Origin: Bigelowiella natans CCMP2755 | Lineage: Eukaryota > Cercozoa > Chlorarachniophyceae | DNA length: 64,000 bases | Reading direction: 5' to 3' | NCBI GenBank assembly: GCA_000320545.1 | Contig: ADNK01001668.1 | Location: 62,501 to 126,500, forward strand | Shown: in pieces, positions 26,626 to 39,361 of the stretch | Position numbering within the stretch: the stretch's first letter is position 1 | How the letters are laid out: each line of letters starts with the position of its first letter | Program-made: the position numbers and the translations under genes | The notes under the pieces: model-generated | The model's input: the letters and a program-made list of their open reading frames with translations, nothing else | Databases searched by the model: none | What the model was told of the DNA's origin: nothing

Positions 26626-28620
26626 CTAGATTTTGGATTGCATAGATTCTTCTTTTAACTCGGCAGCAGCAGCTTTATCGACATACCAAAACACCTATGT
26701 ATTACATTTCGGGGTCGATAGTAATATAGTATGTTTGATCAGTATTTCTCTACAACAAATTGGATAGAACAAAATAACAAAGATGACTGATAACTTTTAG
26801 GACAGCAAACTATCGACCCTCTATCTCCCTTACCCCAGCTCGACTCTCTGTTGTGTCTAACCCGTTTGTTCTTGATTCTTCCGGACGGTAGCTGGTCATC
26901 TGGAGTCTCGGATCCTTCAATTACCGTCTTCAGAGCACCACTCTTTCCCCCACCACAGCACACGAATGCAACGGCCTTTGAAGATAATGAGCGTAAGGGG
27001 GGGGGGGAGACAAATAGACATCCAGTAACGAAGAATGGATGTGGTAGGTCAATTCTGACATCTAGGGATGATGTTGTAATGCAAGATGAGGAGGAAGAAG
27101 AGAAAGATGAGTATGAAGGTATTTTTTAGCAATGGCAAAACAGATAGAAAATTCAAGGGATACGGTACGATGAGATAAATGCAGTATGGAACCAGAAAGC
27201 AATCATTTTAGTATAGCAAATAGTAGCACACTTGCTACCTTTGCAGCATCTAAGACTGGATATGTGAACGTAATTCGGTTGGATGGGGGCTTGGGAGAAT
27301 CTGGAGCAATAGCAGTATTGTAGCATAGTAGTCGTAATGAAGACTTATGTCTTATATACTTCGTCTTCCTTATCTATACTATTATTGCTACTTTATTCAT
27401 GATAACGGTTAAGTAGAACCTGTGATAGGTGCGATATTGGCCTTGGTTTCAGCAAGTAGTTTGTGTTTGGGGAATAGCGAGCACGTGTGCCCGTCAGGTC
27501 CCATTCCAAGGAGAATTAGATCAAACACTAGGATATTGTTGTCGCAAGGTATTCGTGTTATTTCCACTTTATGCAATAGCTAAGAACAGCATTGGTGTCG
27601 CCCTCAACCCCCCATTCCCCCCCTCTCTCTTATGCAAGAATATTACGGATCGATGTTCATCATAGCACAACGACCTGGTGTGCTAGATGAGCTGTCCTTG
27701 AAAAATCCAGCCACACTCTCCTCGTACAACTTTGCTGCCTTCTCTGCGTCTTCGTACTGATTCGGATCGATTGTTACCACGTTTTTTTTTGGGATTTTTA
27801 CTGATAACAAGAAAAATAAGGCGAATATGACGAATTATCGCAATGAACACGAATATTTGAATGTTTGTAGGTTTTGGTATGATCCTTCTCCTTACGTGGA
27901 TCCAACACGAATTCACGGACACTTTTATAGTTTGAATCGTCACTAGATAGCTTTACACAGCGCTCGTCAGAAAAAAACACAAACCTGAATATTGAACAAG
28001 GTAAAAACTATGAGCAAGATTCCAGTCTTCTGAACAGAGAAGAACTCTGAATTATCTGTCCCACTTAAAGTGAATGTAACAAATCAGCAATGGCCATCGA
28101 ACTCATGAAAGAAGAAGTCCGTTAGTGGCGTTAATCATTTTTCTTTGTAGTTTAAAATGTTCTTGACTCACCATTTGTCCGTATCCTCAACCTTTTTTTC
28201 GACAAGAGCAGGGCCAACAATCTTAGGCAATGATCCACCTGTGTGGATAGAAAAAAGAGCAAAAGAGGAAGAATAGGAAGAGATGTAAGAAGAGGAAGAA
28301 GCTAAATAAGACTGAAGTTATACAGTTGTTTGTTACACTCTTAATTCGAGTAAGGTATGTAAGGAACATGAGGGTTCTAATCTCACTCATTCACTAACCA
28401 GAGAACGCCACGGTGAACCTTCCTGTCGAAGCGATGGCTTTTTTAGCTCTGTAATAAGAACACAAAAATTAAGAAAGATGGTTTCAAAAGGGATAACAAT
28501 TTTTACTCTTCAATGATGAATTTAGCCGCGATGTCGCCGACAGCCTTCTTGTCATTGCCGACAGAAACCAACGGTTTTGTAGTTGTTCGAGATTCTGTGC
28601 AGCCTAGATGTAAGTCAATT
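26626..28620 (-). CDS. 6-phosphogluconolactonase, multi-exon
   Basis: Hydrolyses 6-phosphogluconolactone in the oxidative pentose phosphate pathway. Minus-strand exons in order: [18 protein letters not shown] (about 28510-28605), [17 protein letters not shown] (about 28395-28450), [16 protein letters not shown]...TDKW (about 28170-28240), [20 protein letters not shown] (about 27895-27985), [20 protein letters not shown]...AAKLYEES (27690-27805), [19 protein letters not shown] with NIAPIT (27425-27525), [21 protein letters not shown] split over its exon (27239-27300), [20 protein letters not shown] to RIKNKR (26862-26975), and the last exon 26626-26694 ending KEESMQSKI. The last five junctions are phase-consistent. 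Family signatures [18 protein letters not shown] and DSPKPP with RITF are complete. The true start and any transit peptide were not found. Confidence 0.92.
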
Positions 28621-28953
28621 GATGGTGCTATGCAGCTATTCTCCTTGTCCCTCTTCTGCTCCCTCTTCCTCCTCTCCTGCTTCTGTGGATGTTAAAAGCT
28701 CTTTTCTCACTCCATCCTGCTTCCTTCCCTCACCCTCTCAACCACGTTAAACATCACGCTTTCCCTCATGACAAATTTAGAGAGCGATTTGCATACTACA
28801 TATGGAGATATGCATATAACCCATTGGTGGAATGTGGCCTGTCTTATGAGTGAGTAAGAGGGACAAGATGAGGGCTAGGGCGAGGAGGAGGAGGTGTGCA
28901 GCAGCTGAACGGAAGCGAATTGTTGTGCAGGGAGGTTCGGGACACTGACTGTT

Positions 28954-30100
28954 GTGAAAATATCAATGCATGGCGCTTTTGTCATCATTTCGACTGAATT
29001 TACACCCTGCGACATCATAAATAGCCTGCATTTATTAGTTCCATGTGCTTTCACTTTGATGCCTCAAAACCTGAGCTGCAACACGACATCCTGTGCTCCT
29101 CCCAGCCTCCTGGCTTCCAATTCCATGACGGAATGGGCTGCGGCATGGAACTCTCAAGCCTCTTCAATTACCTCTCGCGATGCTCGTTTGGTGCGTGCCC
29201 AGGTGAGCAGAATGCAATCTCTTCGGTGTCTTTTGGAAGTTCGCTCATGGGAGCCGATTTCCAAGTCGCAATCTTGGAGCCATGGGGAAGTGGGCAAACA
29301 GGCCCATCTTCATTGCTCCAAGTACCTCGATGAATGGCACGATGCCCGTGGTGTGTCCCTCAAATTCCAAGCCCGTTGTGGAGCCTTGTGGTGGCGTCAC
29401 AACACTGCCAGATTCTTCGCACTGGAGCAGCATGAGGGCTGGTGCTCCTTGTGCGAATCTCACGAAGACGTGTCCCTGAAACACCTTTTGTTCTCCTGTC
29501 AAGGAACGTGCGACATCAGAGACCGTTTTTGGACCAGGATTCGTCACCTGGTGTCTCGTCATCAACCTGATGCCAATGATGATGTTGTCACGTTGCGTGC
29601 TTTCTCAGCCACGTGCCTTCTCGTGACAAGTTCTGCCTTGCTTTGGGGGCCACATCTGGTGTCCCTTCGACTGACAAAGAAATCGACAGGGCTTTCCGTC
29701 GAACCATTGTCCTGCTTGACAATTTTGCTTCTGTTCGGCATCCAAGATGCCAGCTTTGGTTCCAATCAACTCACATTGCAACGGCACCATCAATCGGCAT
29801 CCATGCCAATTTCATCCCTTGTTCCGTCTCCGGCATTTCAGATGAGTGGCCATGGTGTTCTCATCCCTTCACGCAGCCTTGGAGTGTGCCTCTGATGGGT
29901 TGCAGCTGATTTTTTGTGTCTCTTCACCAACAGGGTGCTGACAAGTCCTTGCAACGAGTGTTGTTGAGGCTCTGCTGCGTGCAAATGCCTGTCTCCCATG
30001 TGGTTCTGGCGCATGTGGTTTTTGATCAACGCTTTGTTCATTGTTCATTGTTCATTGTTCATTGTGGTTTTCCATCCTGCGACAATCTGGCAATCGTGCA
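28954..30100 (+). mobile_element. Non-LTR retrotransposon-like 3' fragment (zf-RVT-type C-terminus), copy B
   Basis: A plus frame open to 29895 encodes a region like the C-terminal zinc-binding segment of LINE-type reverse-transcriptase ORFs: FQARCGALWWRHNTARFF, WCSLCESHEDVSLKHLLFSC, with the C-x2-C...H-x4-C pattern. At about 29625 the likely protein continues in another frame (GATSGVPSTDKEIDRAFRRT), so the copy is frameshifted. Downstream DNA to about 30060 matches copy A at 22.09-22.2 kb. No polymerase core motifs are seen upstream, so this is 5'-truncated. The initial ATG of the open frame is not reliable. Confidence 0.65.
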
Positions 30101-31118
30101 CTTGTGTGACCTGACAAAGCACCTTTGGCAAATGCTTGGTTCGTTCGTTCACTCGTTCACGATGCACAGTGCATTGCTGGATTGACACATGCCCACACAT
30201 CTGATGATCCTTTCAACTGCACCATTGAATGGCACTTCGTTCATTCATCGTGCGTGCTGGCATGCAAGAATTCGTTTTCAATTGAGTTTTGTTCGTGCCG
30301 ATTCGATCAGCACGCCGCACGCTGGCTTGCAAGTGCTGGAGTGTGCTGGCGTGGTGTGCAAGCACGATTCGCCAAGCCAGTCGATCCAGCACGTCTCTGC
30401 ACCCACAGCACCACCTGTGCGCTGGACTGAGACAGTTCATTGTGCTCAAAAGTGAGAGACGACAGCTAGACAGGTTGATGGTGGCTGCATTCTGGCATGC
30501 CAGCATGCATGCCAGCATGGCCTTCTCCAGCACGTTCTGTGAACATCGCTAGCGAGCTAGGTCGCGATTGAGCGACATGCGCATGCTCACTGCTTGCTGG
30601 ATTGGCTGGTTCGTTTGAAGACCGACCCACTCTAGCACTCTGGCACTTAGCACTGTTCAATGCCCAGAATGATGCGCACGCGTTTGTGCCATGCAATTGT
30701 TGAGTGCTAGATCCATGGAAAGCACATCGCATGCAATGTCTAGATCTAGAGATGTCAGTCAGAGCTAGAGAGATGTCCAGCTCTAGAGCTAATTCTAGAA
30801 ATGTGTGGTAGTGCATGTTTAGGCATGCGCATTGCGGGATTACGGGCACCACGTTGCGCACGCACAATCACAAGCATGCCAGCATGGCTGGATGGACTTG
30901 TTTGGCCAATGATGTGGGTCACTGTTGCCGCAAATTTGAAAAAAATGAAGTTGTGCATGCCGTCAAGCCGGTTACATACATTGTGAGAAATCGACACAAC
31001 ATGATGCCATGAATTCAATTCTTGTTCGAAATTTAACTTAGACCCTACCGCATCTAACACAGTTTTGACGGCGACAATTGATCGGTGATAAAATATGTTT
31101 GTAGTTATTGTGTGGTCA
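30101..31118. other. GCATGC/TCTAGA-rich region after retroelement copy B
   Basis: Short frames only, no domain. The stretch 30700-30800 has repeated TCTAGA and AGAGCTAGAG words; the rest alternates CAAGC/GTGCTGG and TTCATTG repeats. It is probably retroelement 3' sequence and older mobile DNA, and includes the 3' end of the minus-strand gene. Confidence 0.4.
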
Positions 31119-31797
31119 TCATGGAAGAACTCCGGCAAGCTCCCCATCAGCCAAAATATCGCTTCCGTAGAAGTCATCCATATCATTCTCATCACTATCC
31201 ATACCAACCAAACTTGGATGCTTGTAAGGCAATCCTTTCCTCTCCGCAAGTTCCTAATAAAGTAAAGAAGTTAAAACATCCCTTCGAGTGGAAATAATAT
31301 AAAAGTCGAAGCAGAAAGCAGCAGGAGAAGAGCGACCTGTCTCTCTAAAACAAATCAACATATATAGCGTCTTTTCCTTCTCGCAGTGTAGTGAGAAGTT
31401 ACACTTTTGAATCATTATGTATTCCCCCCTTTTAGAAGCAAGCTGTTACTGTTGTCACCACCTTCCGATAAAGTTCTTCCTCCTCCTTCTGCTCGAGGAT
31501 GTGGTCGCGCCAATCGCCTCCAAACATAGGCTCTGGCTTCTCTGGTGGCCAAACGTCTTTCTCACCCTCAAGAGGCAGTCCGCAGTACAATAGAGGGTCA
31601 TATCCTACAACCCCACCAAATAGTATAGCATCCGTTTTCGAGTTGTTATTAGCATAATTATGGGGGGATCCAAGGATGGTGGTTTTTCTTGATTACCTCG
31701 GTCAAATTCTAGCTCTTCGGCGTTTTTACGGAAGCACTTTCTGCAGATCGAAAGATACCTGAGGAGGATTCGTATGAGTAAGAAGAGGTCAAACAAA

Positions 31798-31835
<38 letters not shown>

Positions 31836-32601
31836 ATGGTTCATGTCTTTCTGTCAGAGACCGTTCCATAGTATATTTCAAAATAACTCAACGACACGTG
31901 TACACACGCAAAAGAACTCACCATTTTCTGATGACGTCCTCTTTTGTCCCGCATCTATTGTTGTCGTGCAAACATAATGAGAAAGGACAAACAACAATAT
32001 ACAAATACGAATAGATTCTCATATGTAATAATAAACCCTTCTTGTAATTCTCATATGTAATAATAAATCCTTCTTGTACGTATTTCTCTCTCTTTCCCTC
32101 CCCTCCCTCCTCCTCCTCTTCTTCTCAAATTGCTTACTGTGTGCAATTGTAGTTGGACCAATCGAAGTCTTTTTCCTCTTCTCCACTCCCCCCTTGAGCT
32201 CCATCCCCCCCTTGAGTGGCATTCTTCTTGGCATCGCTCTTATAAACTTTACTGCCTCCTTTCCCTTTGGAAATCCTTTCTCTATATAATTTGTAATCTG
32301 GAATACCTATCATCGTTTTTGAAGATAATAGCAGCATTACCACCATCATTTCCACAGATAACCCACAACACCGACAACAACAACAACAACAACAACAACA
32401 AGAAGGAGAAAGAATCACGGATGGATTTCGTAAATACAATGAAAGGACTGCACACGCGTTAATTATCAAAGCAGCTTCTGAATAAATTCTCCTCTTCCTC
32501 CTCCTCCTCATCATCATCATATCAGATTGATCAAACTGCTTACTGATGGGTTCTCTCCAAAAATCTCGACTGGACTCTCGCCTGATAATCTTCGCATCTG
32601 C

Positions 32602-32635
<34 letters not shown>

Positions 32636-33620
32636 CAGTAATTACTGCGATATCGTATTGGAAATTGAAGCATTGCGTGCGCGGATGTAGTGCCAAGATG
32701 AGATACTAGGTTGGGATGCGTTTGCAAATCATCATCATCATCATCGTCATCGTCACCATCATGCGTTGGTGGACTGTATCAATCGCTACTAGTACCTGAG
32801 CCTTGGGCGTTTTGTAATGTTTCATTTATCTGGACCTATTTACGAAGAGAACAATAGCTGTTATCACAAGTGTATTACGTTTTAAACTACACGCTGCCCC
32901 TCCCCTCTCCCTCTTACTTTCCGCACGCTGCTCTTATACTATCGTATCCAGTGTTGTTACACATATTGCTACTATCTCATACATATGATTCGGGTCCATA
33001 GAATCCGGTAGTTCTGTAGTCGTTGTAGATCAAATCTGATGAAAGATGATGCATGTACACAATGCGGCTGTGAGGAAGATTTCTAATAAGGTACGTTAAG
33101 GCTTCAAACAAACGCACAGAGATGTATCTTACTTACTGTTATTCTTTGAGAACAGAAGTAGTGGGGATAGTAGAAATAGTAGGTGTAATAATAGCATTTT
33201 GTGATGACCTTCTGTTTCGCTTCCTGCATCGATTTTGGGCTAATTCCGTCCAGTAACACATACACAGACATACACACGTATTCGAGGACCATAATTTAAC
33301 ATTTCTATAGTAAATAGGAATGTGTGTGGTGAAGGATTATTTGTTCAGTTTGTACAGTACACGCTAACCACAACCTCTCCCTTCTTCAATCGCATGCTTT
33401 TTGCAGCTCCATAGCGCTCTCGAATAGGGACTACGAGTCAATGTGAATATCAATAAATTGGCGGTTATTTGTAGCTTCATTCTGACTCAAAGTGAGATTC
33501 AAAATATGTCCTGTATTATATATTAGTGTTATAGTAGTAGTCTACCACTACCACTGCCACACCATCAACGGTTATCAACCAAACCATCCTATATCTATAT
33601 TCCCAATGATCAACATTCCC

Positions 33621-33654
<34 letters not shown>

Positions 33655-33661
33655 GTCATCG

Positions 33662-33696
<35 letters not shown>

Positions 33697-34379
33697 GTCA
33701 TCGTCATCATCATCATCATCATCAACATGATTGGATTAGCATGCTGATGCTCGTGAGTCCTCTATGTTGTTTCTATTCATACTGTAAGGGTCCATGGCCA
33801 ACTCCTTCTGCCGTATCATCATCGCCTTCAACTTCTTCCTCATTTCCTCCGTTGTTCCGTTTGATGTTAACGAAGAAGCATTTGGTGGAAAGGCAATGAT
33901 GTCATTGATGGTGGTGGTGGTGGTGGGTGGAATCCTGCTGGTGAATTGTTTGGCCATGCTAAGGTCTGTATGCCGTAGTAGTGGTAGTAGTAGTAAAGCT
34001 CAGATGGGTTTGGAAGTCATGACGATGACGACGATGATGATCATAATTGTGGTGTGTATAATGCTATATTAGCTTCATTTTATTGATCCTCCTCCTCCTC
34101 TTCCTCCTAACCACGCGAGTGCGGTTGCTAATCATAGGCAGCACAAACAACAGCAAATACCTGACATCTTCAACGTAGCGGTAGCATTATCACGATCGTC
34201 ATCCCACACACCATCGTTCTCATTCCCCTCCAAAGCGTCTAATGCCATCTGGAATATAAAAGCATACCACAAGAGGCACCTTTTATCAAATTATCTTGGC
34301 AGCCAAACACTGAATGTAGCTTTCGTATCGTCAGCATAGGGGTGGTGGATGGATGGTGATGACAGCAATATCATCATCA

Positions 34380-34412
<33 letters not shown>

Positions 34413-37400
34413 TTTCTACAATATTGAAGAGCCGAAGAACAGAATGATATTCTAAGAAAGTCCTTTAGGTGTTGGTTATGGAGGATGTAATACCTCATCT
34501 TTTCTCTTGAAATCATCCCTCAGAAACATATTTCTCCTGTTGATCAATATTATCATCAATGCCACTACTACTGCTACTGATACAAGATTTACTACCATAA
34601 ATACCATCTGCATCACTAGCATTTGGAACCACTTTATCGCCTCTATCAGCTATGATCTTCTATGTTGCGCTTATCGTTTAAAAATCTAATTACGTCTCCA
34701 CAGCGTCGTCATCTTGTCCAGCCAATGCGTCAGCTACCCCCTCCTCATCTGTGGTAGGCACAACAACGAACAAGTGAGGTAAGGACCATAGCGAATACAC
34801 GCTTGATGTAATAGTATTTTAGCCTGTAAATCTGTAATGAAACACGTAATAGTAATAGGAATAGTATCAATCAACATACAAAGTAACATCGCTAATGATA
34901 GGCATCATCTACCCACCTTCTCCTGCCTTCTTCGTAGAGTGTGGTGACGTTGCTGCAGGACGAGAATAAGAGGCCATGTGTTATCAACTATTGTACTCTG
35001 CATTATTATTATTTTGATTCTAATGATAGCTGTCAATGTCCTTACAAACTATTACCCATAATATAGACCACCCCATCACCATAATGTGCTATTTCTGCGT
35101 GTGCGTGTGTGTATGTGTGTGTGCGTGTGTGTATGTGTGTGTGTGTGTGTGTGTGTGCGTGTGTATTCAAACCATTTCTCCACGACGATCCAATCTGAAG
35201 TAATTCATCCTAGCGACAGCAAACACCAAACAGTTATACAAAGATGGTGCTGCATCACTATGATGATGATGATGATATCGTTGATAAGAATGATAACACC
35301 GATGATGATAGATAGATGATGATGGTGGTTATGATGATGATGCCAACGAACGACGGTCAGGAAGGTCACGTAGTGCATGTAGTAAGGTACCTCAGGGTTT
35401 TGAAAGTCATCATGAGACTCTTCCTCAGCTTCTATTTGATTATAATTCGAATAGTAGTAGTAGTAGTAGTAGTAGTAGCAATATCACAAATTCAATGCTG
35501 TATCATCATCTCTTCGTTACAATGCCCTTTATAAAACAACATATAAGGTGTATGCTGTAACTGTGCTGCTTACTGCTCTATACTGCACCAATTCTACCCA
35601 AATATTGATTTCTTATCATCAAGTCCTACAATATTTGCATCGTCGTTATCATCATCTTGGAACCCATTATTATAACTGTCATCGTGCATCTGCCCTTTCC
35701 TCTTCTCACAGTAGTCGCAATAAGTACTGTTAGCTCTACTACACCTTTATTATCCTTCTGAATCCCTTTGAGCTCTCCCATTAGATATTGTTTGCTTAGT
35801 TCCTGCAACTGTTCCTCAGGCATTCGCTCTAGAATCTAAATATGGTATTGAAGGAATACAGGGAGGAGGAGGAGGAGGAGGAGGAGAACCCGAAGAAAGA
35901 TGACAAAAAAGAAAAACTCGAAGATATTCGGCTAGGCCATCGTTTGTACCCTTTTTGGTTTGTACTACGTGAAACAAACCCATTCTCATCGCACAACTTA
36001 GAGACGAATTCTACTACTACCACTACTAGTATTGCTACTAATACGAATACTACTACTACTGCTGCTGCTGCTGATGCTGCTACCACCACTACCACGTGCT
36101 GCAATCATCACTAGGATGATGTAAGAAGAGTGTGAGTACCTTGTCCAGCTCTGCATTGGACATGCCAGATGTTGGCATATTACTATCTCCGTATCCGTCG
36201 TTGCCATCATCACCATCGTCTAACGTATCATTATCATTAACATCATCATCATCATTATTACTCTCGTCATCGTTATTATCATCAACACTTATTGAGTATA
36301 CATCGATGACTACTCTGGCTGGCAACGATGATGGTCACGACGAATGGTGAAAAGGAGGATGGATGATGAAATAACCAACCTCTGTCACGTGCAGCCTCCC
36401 CATTCTCCATAAGTGTATCGTATTCCTCTCGCGTATACGTGGGAAGATTATCTACCAGCATCTTCAAAGAAAGATGATGGTTCAAAATTGTAGTAGAATC
36501 GAGGTATTAGTTGTGTTAGAAAGCGAAGATAATAACGAGAGACCTACAGATAGAGTGATATATCCTATTATGTTGGGCTATAATGTCAATCTTTCCTGTG
36601 TTATGTCCTAATATGTTGGGCTATAATGTCAATCTTTCCTGTGTTATATCCTAATATGTTGGGCTATAATGTCAATCTTTCCTGTGTTATATCCTAATAT
36701 GTTGGGCTATAATGTCAATCTTTCCTGTGTTATATCCTAATATGTTGGGCTATAATGTCAATCTTTCCTGTGTTTTCTGTCGCATTTTATTTTTGCTTTT
36801 GGTAGTATTTTGCTGCAACGTTGCTACCACTTCATGCCCCCCCCCTTCCTTTTCGCCGTCGTCGTCAGCCAAAACCGGCTTGTCCCCTAATAATGTTGGA
36901 AAACGATGAGGAAGAAACAATTACATCGCGGATGGGGAGCAATCGACGCTATTGACGGCAAACAATACATATCCAAATGTGTATGGGGTGGATGAGTAAT
37001 ATCTTCTTCTTCTTTCTTCTTCTAACTGATATGCACACGATGGAGTGCTTTCACCCTGCTGCTGCTTCTGCTGATTTGGTTCCGTAGCCTCTTCAAGCTG
37101 TCGCATATCGTCGTCCTCTATAATTTGATGATCCTCCACCTGCAAACAAGGATTACAGTAGTAGTAGTAGGAGTAGTAGTAGTAGTAGACGATTGGATCG
37201 ATGGTGAGATTGTGTACTGCGCTTGACAGCATCAAGGGAGCTCATGGCATCCTCAGCAAGAATACAGTTTGAGGAGATGTTGAAGGATAACTGATGCTTC
37301 GAGACTCTCGTGAAGCATTATGCGGTCATGCTACTGAATACTACCGTGAATCCATGCTTTCTAAATAACTGGCGCCTTCTCTCTTGCTCCGTTTTATATT

Positions 37401-37499
37401 CATCCACCTATCATGAATAATGAGATGGGTTGGTGTGACGACCGTCGTTTAGATGCCTTGTAGATACCCAAGTGTGTGTCCTCATACATTACATATAAA

Positions 37500-37555
<56 letters not shown>

Positions 37556-38567
37556 GAGGTGCCAGCATGGCGTTCGGCAGTACTGCTATGTTGTTGTTAC
37601 TAGTAGCATTACTACCTCTGCGTTAAGTTTAACATTCTCTGGGTCTTCTACGTACTGAACATCATCCTCCTGGGCCTGTGGATAAGAAGGTATGGAGGAG
37701 ATACAATGTTCAAGTGATTAACATCGTTGCATTTGATAAGCATTGATATGTTATACGGTGTTGACGGTGTTAGTTAATATTACCGCTTTCTGCGCCTCTT
37801 CATACCACCCTTCTCTCCCAAACACGTTCTCTAAGTCACCACCACCACCTCCTCCACCATCATCGTCGCCACCATCATCGTCTCCTCCACGTAGGCGAAA
37901 TAAGCTTCCGCATTTACGATGCTGTTGAAGTTCCATTCTATTGCATGTATTATCACAATTCATAAGCGACAGCAGATCGAACTACAAAGCAGCGGATGCA
38001 TAGGTAAAGCATGTTATTACCCTCTACGATAAAGCCTTGAGATGAGTTGATGGCAGCTTGACGAAGAATGGCGCAACGACTGTGGCGCAGTTATTTGTTT
38101 GGAGAGGAGTGATGAGGATGGCATGACGGCGTTTAGGAACGAGAAGATGAATACGGTTGCCCATAACAAGCCCTGATGTAAAAAAAAGGGGGTTTTGAAA
38201 TTACTCATCAGAACACGCCATCTTCGCACACCAATTTCTAAAATGTAGCTACTACCCTCCGCCTCATTCCTGCGCCGTTATCATTTATGACAGTTGAACG
38301 AATCATTCAAGCAGCTCGCGAATCATGAATTCAGGGCGCCATGCCCATGAAAGGAGATTGGCTTCGCAGGTGTCGTAATGTATGTTGTTGTTCTGTTGTT
38401 GCGATTATTTTCATATATATTTTAGAAGTTTCTACGATTATTGAACCATATTTTTCTAGACGGATTAACTAAACACAAGTCAAAATAAAAAAGGAAGTTT
38501 CTAGGATATAAATTACTACAATTATTACACAAGAATTTACCAACAACACAGCCAACAAATCTGCCAT
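31119..38567 (-). CDS. Large acidic, plastid-targeted protein with C-terminal uS14-like zinc motif
   Basis: The start is ATG at 38567. Exon 1 (MADLLAVLL) and exon 2 (about 38030-38175, GLLWATVFIFSFLNAVMPSS) form a signal peptide followed by a Ser/Arg/Leu transit-like stretch. Many short acidic exons follow, for example VFGREGWYEEAQKA, QEDDVQYVEDPENVKLNAE, VDEYKTEQERRRQLFRKHGF, LPTYTREEYDTLMENGEAAR, MPEEQLQELSKQYLMGELKG. From about 35.8 to 33.4 kb junctions match in phase: KGIQKDNK, EAEEESHDDFQNPE, DELLQIGSSWRN, ATSPHSTKKAGE, DEEGVADALAG, DDFKRKDE, MALDALEGNENDGVWDDD, IPIRERYGAAKSMRLKKGE. C-terminal exons, also phase-consistent: about 32990-33075 (RIVYMHHLSSDLIYNDYR), about 32795-32835, about 32553-32615, 32138-32297, 31922-31954, 31697-31758, 31462-31604, 31119-31253. 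CTQCGTKEDVIRKW and ICRKCFRKNAEELEF give C-x2-C-x14-C-x2-C, the spacing of eukaryotic/archaeal uS14. One junction (33.08-33.24 kb) is unresolved. Function unknown. Confidence 0.65.
33620..33725. repeat. ATC/GAT trinucleotide array
   Basis: About 105 nt of imperfect CAT/CGT triplets, in an intron of the large minus-strand gene; a plus frame would read His, a minus frame Met or Asp. Chance open frames over it were not called as genes. Confidence 0.95.
36560..36775. repeat. 43-bp minisatellite, five copies
   Basis: The word GTTGGGCTATAATGTCAATC recurs at 36572, 36615, 36658, 36701 and 36744, an exact 43-nt period, followed in each unit by TTTCCTGTGTTAT. Units differ by one or two bases. It lies in an intron of the minus-strand large gene. 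Confidence 0.95.
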
Positions 38568-38769
38568 TGTTGTACTGAAACACGATTAGATCAAGTTGCG
38601 ACCAGCTCGGGCAAAACTTGAATAAGAAGAAATGGGATGGTTTTTATGGGTGCGACAACCGAAAGAACTGCGATAAATGAAATACAAATCACATATATGC
38701 CTTCACCTAAACAACGCCAACAAAAACACAACAGCTGAGGAGGCGGAGGGGGAGGCAGTTGCCAACTTG

Positions 38770-39300
38770 AACAACTGAAAGAGCAGTATCGTCGTCACCT
38801 CGAGGCGGGGAGTAGATACACATCGTGCAGAAATTACACCGTCGCCTCCGTATATTTTTGTTGGCCTTGCTGCTCTATTCTGTGGCAATTCGTCTTTCCG
38901 TATGGATACGGTAAGGGATCGATTGACTCGATTGACCTCATATTTCTCTTCAAATGATCAAAAACTACCAGTTCTTTAATCAATTTTCTGTGCATTGTTG
39001 AGAATATGCACCTTTGTAGCTCCAAAGACTCATCACCATGCTATAGCAACAATGGGAAAGAGGAAAGTAAGATCGTAGTAAGTAGTAATTGGGACCTTGC
39101 CTTATATGCATATAAGCATATGTGTTCCGTATTGTTATGAAAAATATGTTCGTTATCATACATATGTGCTCTCATCCCTCTTCTTTCTACTAGTTCTTCG
39201 AATCGTTATGCCTCGCGACTTTTCTGCCAGTTTCAAGAAGGACGCAAGCCCTGAGATGTACATTACGTAGTACTAGCTTTTGCATATATGCGTGCAAGCA

Positions 39301-39361
<61 letters not shown>

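Noticed and set aside
33492-33899. Plus-strand poly-His ORF
   Set aside because: It is a translated ATC/CGT array, and phase-linked minus-strand exons flank it.
34900-34985. Minus-strand ATG (MASYSRPAATSPHS) as a separate gene start
   Set aside because: An acceptor inside this stretch joins in phase to exons on both sides, so it is better explained as an internal exon of the large gene.
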